A DNA stretch of 50,282 nt from Firmicutes bacterium UBA6806. Its GTDB lineage: Bacteria; Bacillota; Clostridia; Peptostreptococcales; Acidaminobacteraceae. The notes beneath the pieces were generated by a model that saw nothing but the letters and a program-made list of their open reading frames with translations, had not been told where the DNA came from and did not search any database. Each line of letters opens with the position of its first letter. The first letter of the stretch is position 1. The stretch covers positions 1-50,282 of the forward strand of contig DKFC01000051.1 of NCBI GenBank assembly GCA_002452745.1. The letters are read 5' to 3'. The position numbers were made by a program, and so were the translations under genes. Shown here piece by piece: positions 17,027 to 25,311 of this stretch.

Positions 17027-19411
17027 ATGAAACTGAGGATGAAACTACTGCTGTTAGTCCTATCTGTCGTCGCCATCTTTACACTTCTTATTACAACTTA
17101 TTTGATTCCCACTTCTATACATACAATAGATGAACGCACAGAAGACAAGCTCAAAGATCTCGTCGATATTCCATATGGACTAATCGAAAAAAATTACAAT
17201 GCCTATCAAGCTGGTGAAATGACTGAAAGCGAAGCAAAATCCGCCAGCATAGAGGTCATTCGCAACATGCGATTTGCCGATGAAGATTATTTTTGGATAA
17301 ATGACTACGATGGCATCACTGTGTTGCACCCTATGTCTCCTTCTCTGGAAGGACAAGATTTGTCTTCAATGGAGGACACCAATGGCCTCAAATTCGTCTC
17401 TGAATTTTCTAGAATTGCGAAAGAGCAAAAAGAGGGGTCAATCGAGTATTGGTGGAATAAGCCAGGCAAAGAAGATCCACAGCCAAAACTCACATACGTC
17501 AAGGGATTTGACGCTTGGAACTGGGTTGTCGGAGCAGGTATCTATGTGGATGATGTCTCCGCTGTGAAAACTTCATACCTACGAAGTGTCCTCATGATCT
17601 CTGCACTGATTCTGCTTTTATCTGTCATTGGAACACTCTACTTCTCAAAGAAACTCACAGACCCAATTGTAAATTTGACCACTCGTGCCAGTGAAGTTGC
17701 TTCTGGGAATTTTACGCTTACAGATGACACTGGTGCCAAAGACGAAATTGGACAGTTAAACGATGCCTTCAATCACATTGTTCAAGTGATTCAGGAGATG
17801 CTCGATAACATTCACGATGTCAACAGCAAGATCAGGAAGGGCTATTTAGATGCCCAAATTGACGATACAGGCTATCGAGGAGGCTGGAAGTCACTTCTAC
17901 AAAGCGTCAATTCTCTAACAGGGACACTTGAAGGCCATATTCGAAATGTACCCGCTCTGCTCATGACCGTTGATCTCGACCTCAATGTCCTCTATATGAA
18001 TAACGCTTCACTCAATCTCGTTGAGACTGACTTGGAAATCGCTCGCCAACAGCATTGCTACGACCTTTATAAGACAGACGACTGTCATTCAGATAGATGT
18101 GCCTGCAAGCTCTCAATGGAAAAAAATATCAACGCAAAAGCAGAAACTGTTGCAAGACCTGTTTCTGAACCACTTAGCATCCAATATGAGGGTATTCCAA
18201 TTCGGGATGAAGATGGCACTGTTATTGGTGCATTTGAAATGGTCATTGATCAAAGTGCTATCAAGCATGCGGAACAAGAACAAGCCAAGCAGATGAAACT
18301 TGAAATGCAACGTTCTGAAAGACAAAATAAAATTTCAGAATATCAGGAAAGAGAAGTTCAGAAGCTGATTGAGCAGCTTAAGGTAATTGCTTCCGGACGT
18401 CTCTTAATAGAAAATAACATTGCGCCACCAGATGAAGCCACTCAATCTGTCTATGAGGACTTCTCCCAAATTTATGAACACTTATCCACTTCCATGAGCA
18501 ATATCAAGAGCTATATAGATGAACTCTCACAAGTACTGAAGCTCATGTCAGAGAAGAACATGGTGGTGTCCATTAGCAGAGATTACAAGGGTGACTTCAA
18601 CCAGATGAAGACATCTGTAAACCATATCGTCGAAGTATTAAACAGCGTTCTCAATGAAATCATCAGTTCGTCAAAGGAAGTCTCAGTCGGTGCGGAACAT
18701 GTTGCACAGTCTTCTCAGGATATTTCACAAGGCGCATTTGAACAATCTGCTTCACTTGAAGAAATCACGTCCTCCATGAGAAAGATCGCTCAACAAACGT
18801 CTGTAAGCGCTGAAAATGCCACTAAAGCCAATACGCTTTCCTCTGCAATAAAAGAAGATGCCAATATGGGTAGTGGGCAAATGTCAGAAATGCTCAATGC
18901 CATGAAAGAAATTCGTGACTCTTCTTCCAGCATTGCAAATATCATAAAAGTAATCGACGAAATTGCTTTCCAAACCAATCTTCTGGCACTCAATGCAGCT
19001 GTTGAAGCCGCCAGAGCGGGAGAACATGGCAAGGGATTTGCAATTGTTGCCGATGAAGTTCGAAACTTATCAGGCCGGACGTCTACAGCCGCAAAAGAAA
19101 CAGAACAGCTCATTGAAAATAGCCTTTCCAAAGTCAAGGCTGGTTCGGAAATTGCTCAATCCACATCAAAGGCGCTTGAAAATATTGTAAACGGCATTGG
19201 CGATGCCGCAGAGATTATCTCTCAAATTGCCTCTCTGACAAACGAACAGGCTTCTGCCATCACTCAAATCAACGGTGAACTCACTCAAATCGCCTCTGTC
19301 ACACAACGGAATTCCGCAACCAGTGAAGAAGGTGCTGCTGCAAGTGAAGAAATGGCATCGCAAGCAGAGGTGCTTCAAGGATTGGTGAGTCAGTTTAAAT
19401 TAAAATCCTAG
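17027..19411 (+). CDS. Chemoreceptor with Cache, HAMP repeats and a Cys-containing PAS domain
   Basis: About 794 residues. In order: membrane segment (5-25), extracellular single Cache (EDYFWINDYDG, LHPMSPSL, FDAWNWVVGAGIYVDD), second membrane segment near 190-210, HAMP, a further HAMP-like stretch, a PAS domain near 305-415 with the cluster CYDLYKTDDCHSDRCACK, another HAMP-like segment near 500-540, and the signalling domain with tip AFQTNLLALNAAVEAARAG. The four clustered cysteines suggest metal, Fe-S or redox sensing, seen in similar PAS domains of anaerobes; this is inference. It may therefore combine an outside signal with a cytoplasmic one. AAGGAG precedes the ATG. It is the second gene of an operon with the receiver protein. 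Confidence 0.93.
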   Translation: MKLRMKLLLLVLSVVAIFTLLITTYLIPTSIHTIDERTEDKLKDLVDIPYGLIEKNYNAYQAGEMTESEAKSASIEVIRNMRFADEDYFWINDYDGITVLHPMSPSLEGQDLSSMEDTNGLKFVSEFSRIAKEQKEGSIEYWWNKPGKEDPQPKLTYVKGFDAWNWVVGAGIYVDDVSAVKTSYLRSVLMISALILLLSVIGTLYFSKKLTDPIVNLTTRASEVASGNFTLTDDTGAKDEIGQLNDAFNHIVQVIQEMLDNIHDVNSKIRKGYLDAQIDDTGYRGGWKSLLQSVNSLTGTLEGHIRNVPALLMTVDLDLNVLYMNNASLNLVETDLEIARQQHCYDLYKTDDCHSDRCACKLSMEKNINAKAETVARPVSEPLSIQYEGIPIRDEDGTVIGAFEMVIDQSAIKHAEQEQAKQMKLEMQRSERQNKISEYQEREVQKLIEQLKVIASGRLLIENNIAPPDEATQSVYEDFSQIYEHLSTSMSNIKSYIDELSQVLKLMSEKNMVVSISRDYKGDFNQMKTSVNHIVEVLNSVLNEIISSSKEVSVGAEHVAQSSQDISQGAFEQSASLEEITSSMRKIAQQTSVSAENATKANTLSSAIKEDANMGSGQMSEMLNAMKEIRDSSSSIANIIKVIDEIAFQTNLLALNAAVEAARAGEHGKGFAIVADEVRNLSGRTSTAAKETEQLIENSLSKVKAGSEIAQSTSKALENIVNGIGDAAEIISQIASLTNEQASAITQINGELTQIASVTQRNSATSEEGAAASEEMASQAEVLQGLVSQFKLKS

Positions 19412-19488
19412 TTTTGCCCGATTCCAGTCCAATAGAGACTTAAAGGATTGACTGAGTTCTCATTAACCGTCGTTAAATCACTACAAAA

Positions 19489-19523
19489 TAAGGCCAGCCC
19501 CACTTAAACCGGGCTGGCCTTCA
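19489..19523. terminator. Terminator between the second chemoreceptor and a lipoprotein gene
   Basis: AAGGCCAGCCC and GGGCTGGCCTT form an 11-bp GC-rich stem. The minus-strand side has the better T run (TTATTTT), so it serves the lipoprotein gene best and perhaps the chemoreceptor too. Confidence 0.75.
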
Positions 19524-19562
19524 CTCTGCGTCCTTACGATTTTATTTTATCTCTAAGCCGTC

Positions 19563-20153
19563 TTATTGGAGCATCCCCGCTTCAAAAATTTCAAAATCAC
19601 ATCTGTAGATGGTCATTCGCTTATTGTCGATTAAAATTTTGGTAGATGACGGCAAAGTGCTCTCTTCCACCAACACGTTGTTGCCTTCATAAACAGCGAT
19701 GATGACGCCAGATTGATTTTTCACCACAATCACTCTTTTCAGACCAGAGAGTCCCGACTTGAAATTGTTGATTTTACGATCAATTGCAGTGAATGTTCCC
19801 GTTCCCTGATTGCCCGTATCAATGTTCTGATTGACTTCATAGCTATCCACTAAGTTTTCAAGTCCCCCTTCCACTGCAATCATGGAAGAACCAACATGTT
19901 GCCATGAATAGCCGTCAATGGTGATTAAGATGACATTTTCAACTTCTGACGACTGCATATCTGTGCTCTTTCCACTGACTGTCATGGTTTCATTTCCAAA
20001 GTCATCATAGACGTGAAACGTTCTGGCGATACCAAATGTCTCTGCTTTTAAATCCTTAATACTACTCTGAACCCTTGTGCAACCGCCAGACAATACTGCC
20101 ATTCCAAGCAGTAAAATCACAGTCAGCAACAAAGTTTTCTTTCGGTTTGTCAT
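19563..20153 (-). CDS. Hypothetical lipoprotein (possibly DUF5052 family)
   Basis: About 196 residues. A lipoprotein signal peptide ends at the lipobox LSGGC near residue 25. The mature part is predicted mixed alpha/beta with RTFHVYDDFGNETMTVSG, VILITIDG and KRMTIYRCDFEIFE. The layout recalls small clostridial lipoproteins of the DUF5052 group, but this is a recollection without a search. No enzymatic motif is visible. A promoter TTGAAT-N17-TAATAT lies upstream and the leader forms a GTGCAG/CTGCAC hairpin. The ribosome site GGGAGGGG is strong. It is monocistronic and divergent from the gene at 20296. Confidence 0.75.
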   Translation of the reverse strand: MTNRKKTLLLTVILLLGMAVLSGGCTRVQSSIKDLKAETFGIARTFHVYDDFGNETMTVSGKSTDMQSSEVENVILITIDGYSWQHVGSSMIAVEGGLENLVDSYEVNQNIDTGNQGTGTFTAIDRKINNFKSGLSGLKRVIVVKNQSGVIIAVYEGNNVLVEESTLPSSTKILIDNKRMTIYRCDFEIFEAGMLQ

Positions 20154-20201
20154 AACCCCTCCCAGTTTAATTGTGCAGTCCCTTCTGCACCAATATAGTC
20201 A

Positions 20202-20230
20202 ATATTAGCAAACTCGCCATTCCAATTCAA
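20202..20230 (-). promoter_or_regulatory. Promoter of the lipoprotein gene at 19563-20153
   Basis: TTGAAT (complement of 20225-20230), 17 bp, TAATAT (complement of 20202-20207). A 6-bp hairpin, GTGCAG-N6-CTGCAC, follows in the leader. Confidence 0.55.
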
Positions 20231-20240
20231 TAGCAACAGA

Positions 20241-20269
20241 TTGTTTATTCATACAATTTCTTTTATAAT
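20241..20269 (+). promoter_or_regulatory. Promoter of the gene at 20296
   Basis: TTGTTT, a 17-bp spacer and a perfect TATAAT at 20264-20269, about 26 bp before the ATG. Confidence 0.65.
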
Positions 20270-20295
20270 AAAGAAAAGTGCAAAAGGAGGCGTCA

Positions 20296-21573
20296 ATGGA
20301 ACGTATCGTCAAACAATTGAAACAGTGGCTCGTAATCTCCATTAGCGACCTCTTTAACATTCGTAAATACATAGCACAAAAGTACCAAACCTCCACCACA
20401 GAAGAAAAAGCGGCGGTTCTATCAGATACAGTTCATAGAGTTCTGGACAAGCATCTTGAAGGGGTGGATCAAGAGTTCAGGAACGCACTGAAATATCAAA
20501 TTCTATCCAGTGTCATCTCGGATGAACCCGAAGACATTACAAAATATGATGTCTTTAAATCCATCTTTGAACTCAACGCCACTCCTTCCGATCAAATCAG
20601 CATAGCCACTGAATGGCTCAGCAAGAGCACGGAACTGAATTTACCCTCAAATGATATTTTAGAATTTGTCATTGCCTATTCACATGAAAATAATACTGCA
20701 AGGCTTTTAGAAAGCGATCGTCTAATGGATATCTCCACCGTCTCTACTGCTGAAATGACTTCAACTCCAGTTTACGACGAGCGCATAAGAGCCACTAACC
20801 CAAGGTCAACTTCAACTGGTAGACAGGCCAGGCCAACCGTTTTGGATAAGCCAGAGTCCCTTTTGTCCAGTATAGCGTCGGCTATTATCAGTGCGCGCTT
20901 TGCCCTCACTTGCCTTGTATTGTTCGTCATAACGTTTACACTTGCCTCTGCTTACTACTATACTGAAAGCGTTCGAGTCAGCAGCGAATCACCAATAAGG
21001 ATTGTCAAAGCAAACAGCACACATGCCAATCCCTTTACGGCAGATTATCTCTATCTCATGAAAACTGTAAAAATAGTCCGCAGTCCTTCCAAAATTGATG
21101 CGGAGATAAGCTATGAACCATTTGCAAGGAATGATGATTCCTATGCCTATGCACCTTTTGACTATTTTACCCTTAAAAACTATCTGCTCAATGACAGAAA
21201 AGCCTATATTGGACGAAGCGAATACCTAAACAAGGTCATTTCAATTTCCAGACTCAACGATATTGACCCGCTTTTGATGTTAGCCATTATCGGACAAGAA
21301 CAGGGATTTGTCCCTGCCGATTCCCCTGAACGGGATTTAATTATCAACAACCCATACAACGTCTACCACAGTTGGAAGGCCTATAACACCAATATAGGCG
21401 ACAGCACACAAATTGCAATCAACACTATCAAAAACAGCTTTGACAAAAAGACACTTCACAACATGGATGACATTGAGTGGCTCAATCGCTCATATGCAGA
21501 AGATCAAAACTGGCATAAGGGCGTCAGAGAAATATACAGCTACTTGACGTCAATTTGCCGGAAGAATTTTTGA
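20296..21573 (+). CDS. Membrane protein with an extracellular lysozyme-like domain
   Basis: About 425 residues. The first 190 are hydrophilic and probably cytoplasmic. One membrane helix follows (FALTCLVLFVITFTLASAYYY), then an outside domain of about 200 residues. That domain contains EYLNKVISISRLNDIDPLLMLAIIGQEQGFV, paraphrased here as a helix bearing a Glu in IIGQEQGF, then NNPYNVYHSW. This pattern resembles glucosaminidase or lytic transglycosylase folds acting on peptidoglycan, but the match is by eye only. The ATG at 20296 has AAAGGAGG five bases before it; a GTG six codons earlier lacks a site. The 3' end overlaps the convergent gene at 21550 by 24 bp. Confidence 0.65.
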   Translation: MERIVKQLKQWLVISISDLFNIRKYIAQKYQTSTTEEKAAVLSDTVHRVLDKHLEGVDQEFRNALKYQILSSVISDEPEDITKYDVFKSIFELNATPSDQISIATEWLSKSTELNLPSNDILEFVIAYSHENNTARLLESDRLMDISTVSTAEMTSTPVYDERIRATNPRSTSTGRQARPTVLDKPESLLSSIASAIISARFALTCLVLFVITFTLASAYYYTESVRVSSESPIRIVKANSTHANPFTADYLYLMKTVKIVRSPSKIDAEISYEPFARNDDSYAYAPFDYFTLKNYLLNDRKAYIGRSEYLNKVISISRLNDIDPLLMLAIIGQEQGFVPADSPERDLIINNPYNVYHSWKAYNTNIGDSTQIAINTIKNSFDKKTLHNMDDIEWLNRSYAEDQNWHKGVREIYSYLTSICRKNF

Positions 21574-22332
21574 CTTTGACAGCAACTGTGCATCTGTCTG
21601 ATTTAGAAGGTCCAAATCGCTTGTGATGGCATACAGAATCACAAGTGATGCTGAATCAAGTCTCTTATAGTAAATCCGCCCCTCTAAGCGCGTCTTTTCG
21701 AAAGACGATGTCTCCCCTTCATCACCATGCGAATGAGGCTCTCCAAACTGGAGATAATGCCTCATGAAAGTCCGTTTTTCATGCCAGAGTCCATGTGTCT
21801 CTATGGAAATATCCAATTGTTGCCATCCCTTAGTCCCAAGGTACTCTGTCTCTTTGGCATTTGTCACTTCATACTGAAAAGCGCCACTGTAATGCTCATC
21901 TCCCAAATCCCTTAGAATCAGATTTTCATAGTCATATACCGGAATTTTCTGAACGCAGTCAAGGTCAGCTGAGGTATCCTCATTCAGACCTTCCACCACA
22001 TATGCCCCCATGAAACTCGAATAGTAGGGAGACGCCATGTCATAAATCTCCGATGCATTTCCCTTGAAATCTCCAAAAGTATATAAAATCATAAGTTTCA
22101 AGTGCGTTCCATACCTCTCGTTATAGGCCTCAGAAGCATCATAGTGAATCATCACTGGAAACCAGTTCAGTTGATTTAAGGGAATAACACAGTCATATGT
22201 CATTTTGCCGCTTTGCTGTTCATAAACAGATGCCGCTTTCATGAGAACACGCGCCCTCAACGCAGGCAAGAACAAAAAAGCCGCTATGAACAGCAGTAAA
22301 GCTACAAACAGTTTCAACCCTTTTGCCTTCAT
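21550..22332 (-). CDS. Hypothetical exported protein
   Basis: About 260 residues. An N-terminal hydrophobic segment (KLFVALLLFIAAFLFLPAL) serves as a signal peptide or anchor. The rest is predicted soluble and extracellular, with no motif recognised. It contains a histidine-rich patch, FGEPHSHGDEGE, near residue 200. It starts 12 bp after the mechanosensitive channel gene on the same strand with GGAGA upstream, so the two are very likely cotranscribed. A role with the channel at the envelope is possible but unsupported by sequence. Its last 24 bp overlap the convergent gene. Confidence 0.75.
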   Translation of the reverse strand: MKAKGLKLFVALLLFIAAFLFLPALRARVLMKAASVYEQQSGKMTYDCVIPLNQLNWFPVMIHYDASEAYNERYGTHLKLMILYTFGDFKGNASEIYDMASPYYSSFMGAYVVEGLNEDTSADLDCVQKIPVYDYENLILRDLGDEHYSGAFQYEVTNAKETEYLGTKGWQQLDISIETHGLWHEKRTFMRHYLQFGEPHSHGDEGETSSFEKTRLEGRIYYKRLDSASLVILYAITSDLDLLNQTDAQLLSKSKILPAN

Positions 22333-22344
22333 CTATTCTCCAAT

Positions 22345-23208
22345 CTACCCCTTATCAGAAGCAACTCTAATGGTTGGGTATGCCAAATTTATATCTTCCG
22401 TCGACTGGATGTATTTTAAAATGTCTTCCCACATGATCTCTTTACTGCTTCTTCGCCTCTGTGGTGCACATAGATATCGAATGGTCAACTGGATGCCACT
22501 TTCCTTCACATCGGTATAGACAATTGGCGTCAGATTTTTGTATAGAATCAAGTATTTTTTCGAAGCCTGTTTTACTTTTCGCTCCACTTCCTCGTGCAGA
22601 TAAAGGGTGTGCTCTTCTGCAATGGACAGCAGTTTTCCCTTTGCTCTTTGCCAGTCACTCTCAAATGTCAACAGGACTGGAATCTCATTCCAGATGTACT
22701 CAAATCCAATGGTGTAATTGGCAAGGCTCTCCGTAAAAATCTTGGCATTTGGCACATGTATGATTCGACCGGTGCTCTGATCTTCCTGTATCCAATTGCC
22801 AATCTCCATCATGGAAAACTGAAACAACCTCTGATCTATGACATCACCTCTGACGCCATCTATCTCGATCCGATCCCCCACTGTAAACGGTCTTTTAATG
22901 ACGATGAATATCCACGCCGCCATGTTGATGACCAAATCCTTAAGCGCAACGGCAAGACCTGCTGAAATCAGCCCAAAATAAGTGCTGAAACTCTGTCCAA
23001 ATTTAAGCCATATGCCCCCGATTAAAATTGCGGATACTATAAAAATAATATATGTAACCACTCGCTTTAACTTATAATAACTGGTACTATCTGCAATTCT
23101 CTGATGCATCACCTTTAGGATGATTTTTTTTATTGAATAAGCAAGCACAATGATGGCAACTGTCATCATGGTCTCACTCAGAAATTTAAAATTAAAATCA
23201 AATGGCAT
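22345..23208 (-). CDS. Mechanosensitive ion channel of the MscS family
   Basis: About 287 residues. Three predicted helices precede the conserved pore-lining segment (STYFGLISAGLAVALKDLVINMAAWIFI region) and the beta domain start FTVGDRIEIDGVRGDV. MscS channels open under membrane tension to release solutes during osmotic downshock. The C-terminal alpha/beta domain is present. The start is the ATG at 23206-23208, after GGAGGT; an upstream in-frame ATG lacks a site. The gene leads a two-gene operon with the exported protein at 21550-22332 and is divergent from the small gene at 23320. Confidence 0.9.
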   Translation of the reverse strand: MPFDFNFKFLSETMMTVAIIVLAYSIKKIILKVMHQRIADSTSYYKLKRVVTYIIFIVSAILIGGIWLKFGQSFSTYFGLISAGLAVALKDLVINMAAWIFIVIKRPFTVGDRIEIDGVRGDVIDQRLFQFSMMEIGNWIQEDQSTGRIIHVPNAKIFTESLANYTIGFEYIWNEIPVLLTFESDWQRAKGKLLSIAEEHTLYLHEEVERKVKQASKKYLILYKNLTPIVYTDVKESGIQLTIRYLCAPQRRRSSKEIMWEDILKYIQSTEDINLAYPTIRVASDKG

Positions 23209-23319
23209 AAAGCACCTCCGCATACTTTATTTTATCACAAAACACCAGAAACATACGACAGAAAACGGGTAAAACCAATTTAATTGGGTATGAACCTATC
23301 ACCATAATGAAGGAGTGTG

Positions 23320-23622
23320 ATGTCAATGCCTTATAGGGGAACCAATTCTAAACGTCAGGTTGTACATGCCAAGAGCAAGAACACTTTAAGAGACGGTGCA
23401 AAAGACCACTACCGCTCAGAAAAGAAAGAACTTGAGCATGAACTCAACGTCAACCGCTCTACCATTGAAAAACTTCTAAATGACGGATTCAAGTACAGCC
23501 GCTCTGTGGAAGAAGGCAAAACGGTTACCATTCACTTTATCAACGGTGATCAGGAGATGAAAACCGTGTTGTTCAATTACCAAGACAACCTGCAAACACT
23601 AAGAAATTTGTTTATCAATTGA
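23320..23622 (+). CDS. Small conserved-looking hypothetical protein
   Basis: About 100 residues, soluble, charged, with no membrane segment. The N-terminal third is basic (YRGTNSKRQVVHAKSK) and the middle is helical with many Glu and Lys. The C-terminal part (KTVTIHFINGDQEMKTVLFNYQDN) looks like a short beta segment. No family was recognised. AAGGAG lies just before two close ATGs (23320 and 23326); either could be the start. A strong terminator follows at 23671, and the structured repeat element begins directly after it. Confidence 0.65.
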   Translation: MSMPYRGTNSKRQVVHAKSKNTLRDGAKDHYRSEKKELEHELNVNRSTIEKLLNDGFKYSRSVEEGKTVTIHFINGDQEMKTVLFNYQDNLQTLRNLFIN

Positions 23623-23668
23623 TTCTACCATTCAGATACAGCGCTTCATCAATATAACCATTACAATA

Positions 23669-23696
23669 TGAAAAGGAGTCCTCTTCGGACTCCTTT
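23669..23696 (+). terminator. Left copy of a duplicated rho-independent terminator
   Basis: AAAGGAGTCC-TCTTC-GGACTCCTTT hairpin with a short T run, ending the gene at 23320-23622. The same 28 bp recur exactly at 23846-23873, on the far side of the repeat element. Confidence 0.9.
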
Positions 23697-23697
23697 T

Positions 23698-23850
23698 AGA
23701 CTGTAGACAAAGTATACAGTCTAAGAGCTTGTCGAGAAATGTCAAGGACAAGGAAATGAAAAAGCCTGTATTCGCAGCGTATCTAAATATACGTAAGAAA
23801 GCAGGCTTTTGAAATTGACGCTGTAATTGACGTTTGTCGTCAAGCTGAAA
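23698..23850 (+). repeat. Dispersed structured repeat element, copy 1 (MITE-like)
   Basis: This 153-bp segment matches, without gaps and with about 16 mismatches by hand alignment, the reverse complement of 48718-48870. It starts with a hairpin AGACTGTAGAC-AAA-GTATACAGTCT (one mismatch). Next come inverted repeats AGCTTGTCGAGAAATGTC (23726-23743) and GACGTTTGTCGTCAAGCT (23829-23846), which pair at 15 of 18 positions. Inside these, AAAGCCTG (23761-23768) pairs with CAGGCTTT (23802-23809). The element is therefore a foldback with no coding capacity. It lies exactly between two copies of one terminator. No transposase is nearby, so it would be a non-autonomous mobile element or a structured RNA module. 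Confidence 0.85.
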
Positions 23851-23873
23851 AGGAGTCCTCTTCGGACTCCTTT
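23846..23873 (+). terminator. Right copy of the duplicated terminator
   Basis: Exact 28-bp direct repeat of 23669-23696, including the full hairpin. On the minus strand it may also end the yitT transcript from 23917. Confidence 0.85.
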
Positions 23874-23916
23874 AACTTTATTTTCTATATATCGATTTAA
23901 ACCCTCTTCCTGCTCT

Positions 23917-24801
23917 CTATTCCTCTTGAGACAAGCTGTCAAATCCGATACCCTCTCCCCACACTGAATTCACTGGAAGAACACTGACAAAGGCCTTAGG
24001 GTCAATTTTTGCAACTAAATCTCTCACGAGAAACGATTCCCTTGGCGAACAGATTGTCACGAGTTTTGTTCTAGTGAGATTGGTGTACCCACCGACGATG
24101 TTGTATTTAGAAATGCCCCTATTGAGGGTCTTTAATATATAGGTTTCCAGTTCTTTTTCATGTTCGCTGATAATTTCCAGTTTCACGAGTTTTGAAGAAA
24201 AACCGAATAGAACCGTTTCAACCGACTTCATAGAAACCACCTGGGTAATCAACGCATAGAGGGCAACTCTCGTGTCGAATACACACGCCGCAAAGATAAT
24301 AACCCCTACATCTATTGTAGCCATAATAATTGAAATGGACATGAATCGAAAAACTTTTTTATTGATGATTTTAGCAATGCTATCTGTGCCGCCTGATGAA
24401 AATCCGCCTTTCAGAATCAAGCCTGTTGCACCGCCGGCCATGACACCATAGTAGATAGATGCCAAGAATAAGTCATTTTGAACAAAGTTCAAATCAAATT
24501 TACTAAATAGAATAAGCACTACAGGAAAGAACACTGAAAACACTAGAATTTTACTCGCTTCTTTCTTTCCCAAGGTCATATGAGTTGCAATTAGAACCAA
24601 AATTGACATCAAGTAGTAAATATACGTATATGAGATACCCACCAGTTTCTCTATTACCAAAGAAAATCCCGTGATGCCCCCAGTAATAATTCCGTTTGGC
24701 TTAAGAATAGAGGTAATTGCCACTGCCAAGATAATTGAACCTATAAGCACATAGGCAAAGTCTTGAATTTTTTTGTTTTTTCTAAGTGAAATTTGTTCCA
24801 T
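23917..24801 (-). CDS. YitT family membrane protein
   Basis: About 294 residues. Five or six predicted membrane helices (DUF161-type, PNGIITGGITGFSLV and GGFSSGGTDSIAKI) are followed by a cytoplasmic DUF2179-type domain ending near FVSVLPVNSVWGEGIGF. This is the usual YitT architecture in Firmicutes; the function is not established. AGGAG precedes the ATG. The leader holds an inverted repeat, AAATGCAT-N6-ATGCATTT, at 24832-24853. The gene is divergent from the LCP gene across about 510 bp. Confidence 0.9.
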   Translation of the reverse strand: MEQISLRKNKKIQDFAYVLIGSIILAVAITSILKPNGIITGGITGFSLVIEKLVGISYTYIYYLMSILVLIATHMTLGKKEASKILVFSVFFPVVLILFSKFDLNFVQNDLFLASIYYGVMAGGATGLILKGGFSSGGTDSIAKIINKKVFRFMSISIIMATIDVGVIIFAACVFDTRVALYALITQVVSMKSVETVLFGFSSKLVKLEIISEHEKELETYILKTLNRGISKYNIVGGYTNLTRTKLVTICSPRESFLVRDLVAKIDPKAFVSVLPVNSVWGEGIGFDSLSQEE

Positions 24802-25140
24802 AATGTCTCCTACTCTTGCAGGTCTGTCTGCAAATGCATCTTAAAATGCATTTCAATTTAAAAATCTTTTGCTGAATAAAAATCATTTATTGAATTCCAT
24901 GTACTTCCAACTTCCAATCAGCGAAGCTAATTATAGCACATTCCCCACAAATATAGTCTTACAGTTCCGTTACAAAGTAAGAAATATTTGTAACTGATTT
25001 GTGACTTTTATAAGACATGACAAAAGACCAAATGATGGGCTAATCAAATGGCCTTTCGTCTGAGATTTTCATGTAGGATGTTACCACTTAGTGGATCAAC
25101 TTGATTATAACAGCTTGACCTCTTCTAAACATCATATCCA

Positions 25141-25168
25141 TGCTAAATTCATGTTAAATTTATGTTTG
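25141..25168 (-). promoter_or_regulatory. PhoP-box-like triple direct repeat upstream of the LCP gene
   Basis: On the minus strand, CAAACA-N5-TTAACA-N5-TTAGCA recurs at exactly 11-bp steps (complements of 25163-25168, 25152-25157, 25141-25146). Bacillus PhoP boxes are TTAACA-like hexamers at this period. It lies about 55 bp before the LCP -35. Confidence 0.4.
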
Positions 25169-25221
25169 AACCCCTTCATCATCTGTAATCATATTGACGC
25201 ATTTTATTCATGTAATAATCA

Positions 25222-25249
25222 TTGACTTTCTTTTTAAAAGCCGTATACT
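25222..25249 (+). promoter_or_regulatory. Promoter of the LCP gene
   Basis: TTGACT (25222-25227), 16 bp, TATACT (25244-25249). A leader hairpin GATTCAA/TTGAATC follows before the ribosome site. Confidence 0.65.
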
Positions 25250-25311
25250 GGCTATGGATGATTCAAAATCTTGTTGAATCATATCACATCGACATAACCG
25301 GAAGGGTTCAT

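Larger units (their letters stand above)
24802..25311. promoter_or_regulatory. Long intergenic region between yitT and the LCP gene
   Basis: No ORF is supported. It contains an inverted repeat in the yitT leader (24832-24853), a TATAAT for yitT near 24925, three 11-bp-spaced hexamers resembling a PhoP box (25141-25168), the LCP promoter (25222-25249), and a 7-bp hairpin GATTCAA/TTGAATC at 25260-25280 in the LCP leader. Confidence 0.6.

Noticed and set aside
23742..23942. Open minus-strand frame of 66 codons
   Set aside because: It spans the structured repeat and the terminator hairpin, with low-complexity translation and no ribosome site.
25022..25070. Possible hairpin terminator or RNA (GACCAAATGAT ... 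ATCAAATGGCC)
   Set aside because: The arms are closer to a direct than an inverted match, with mismatches in the middle; the stem is too weak to call.
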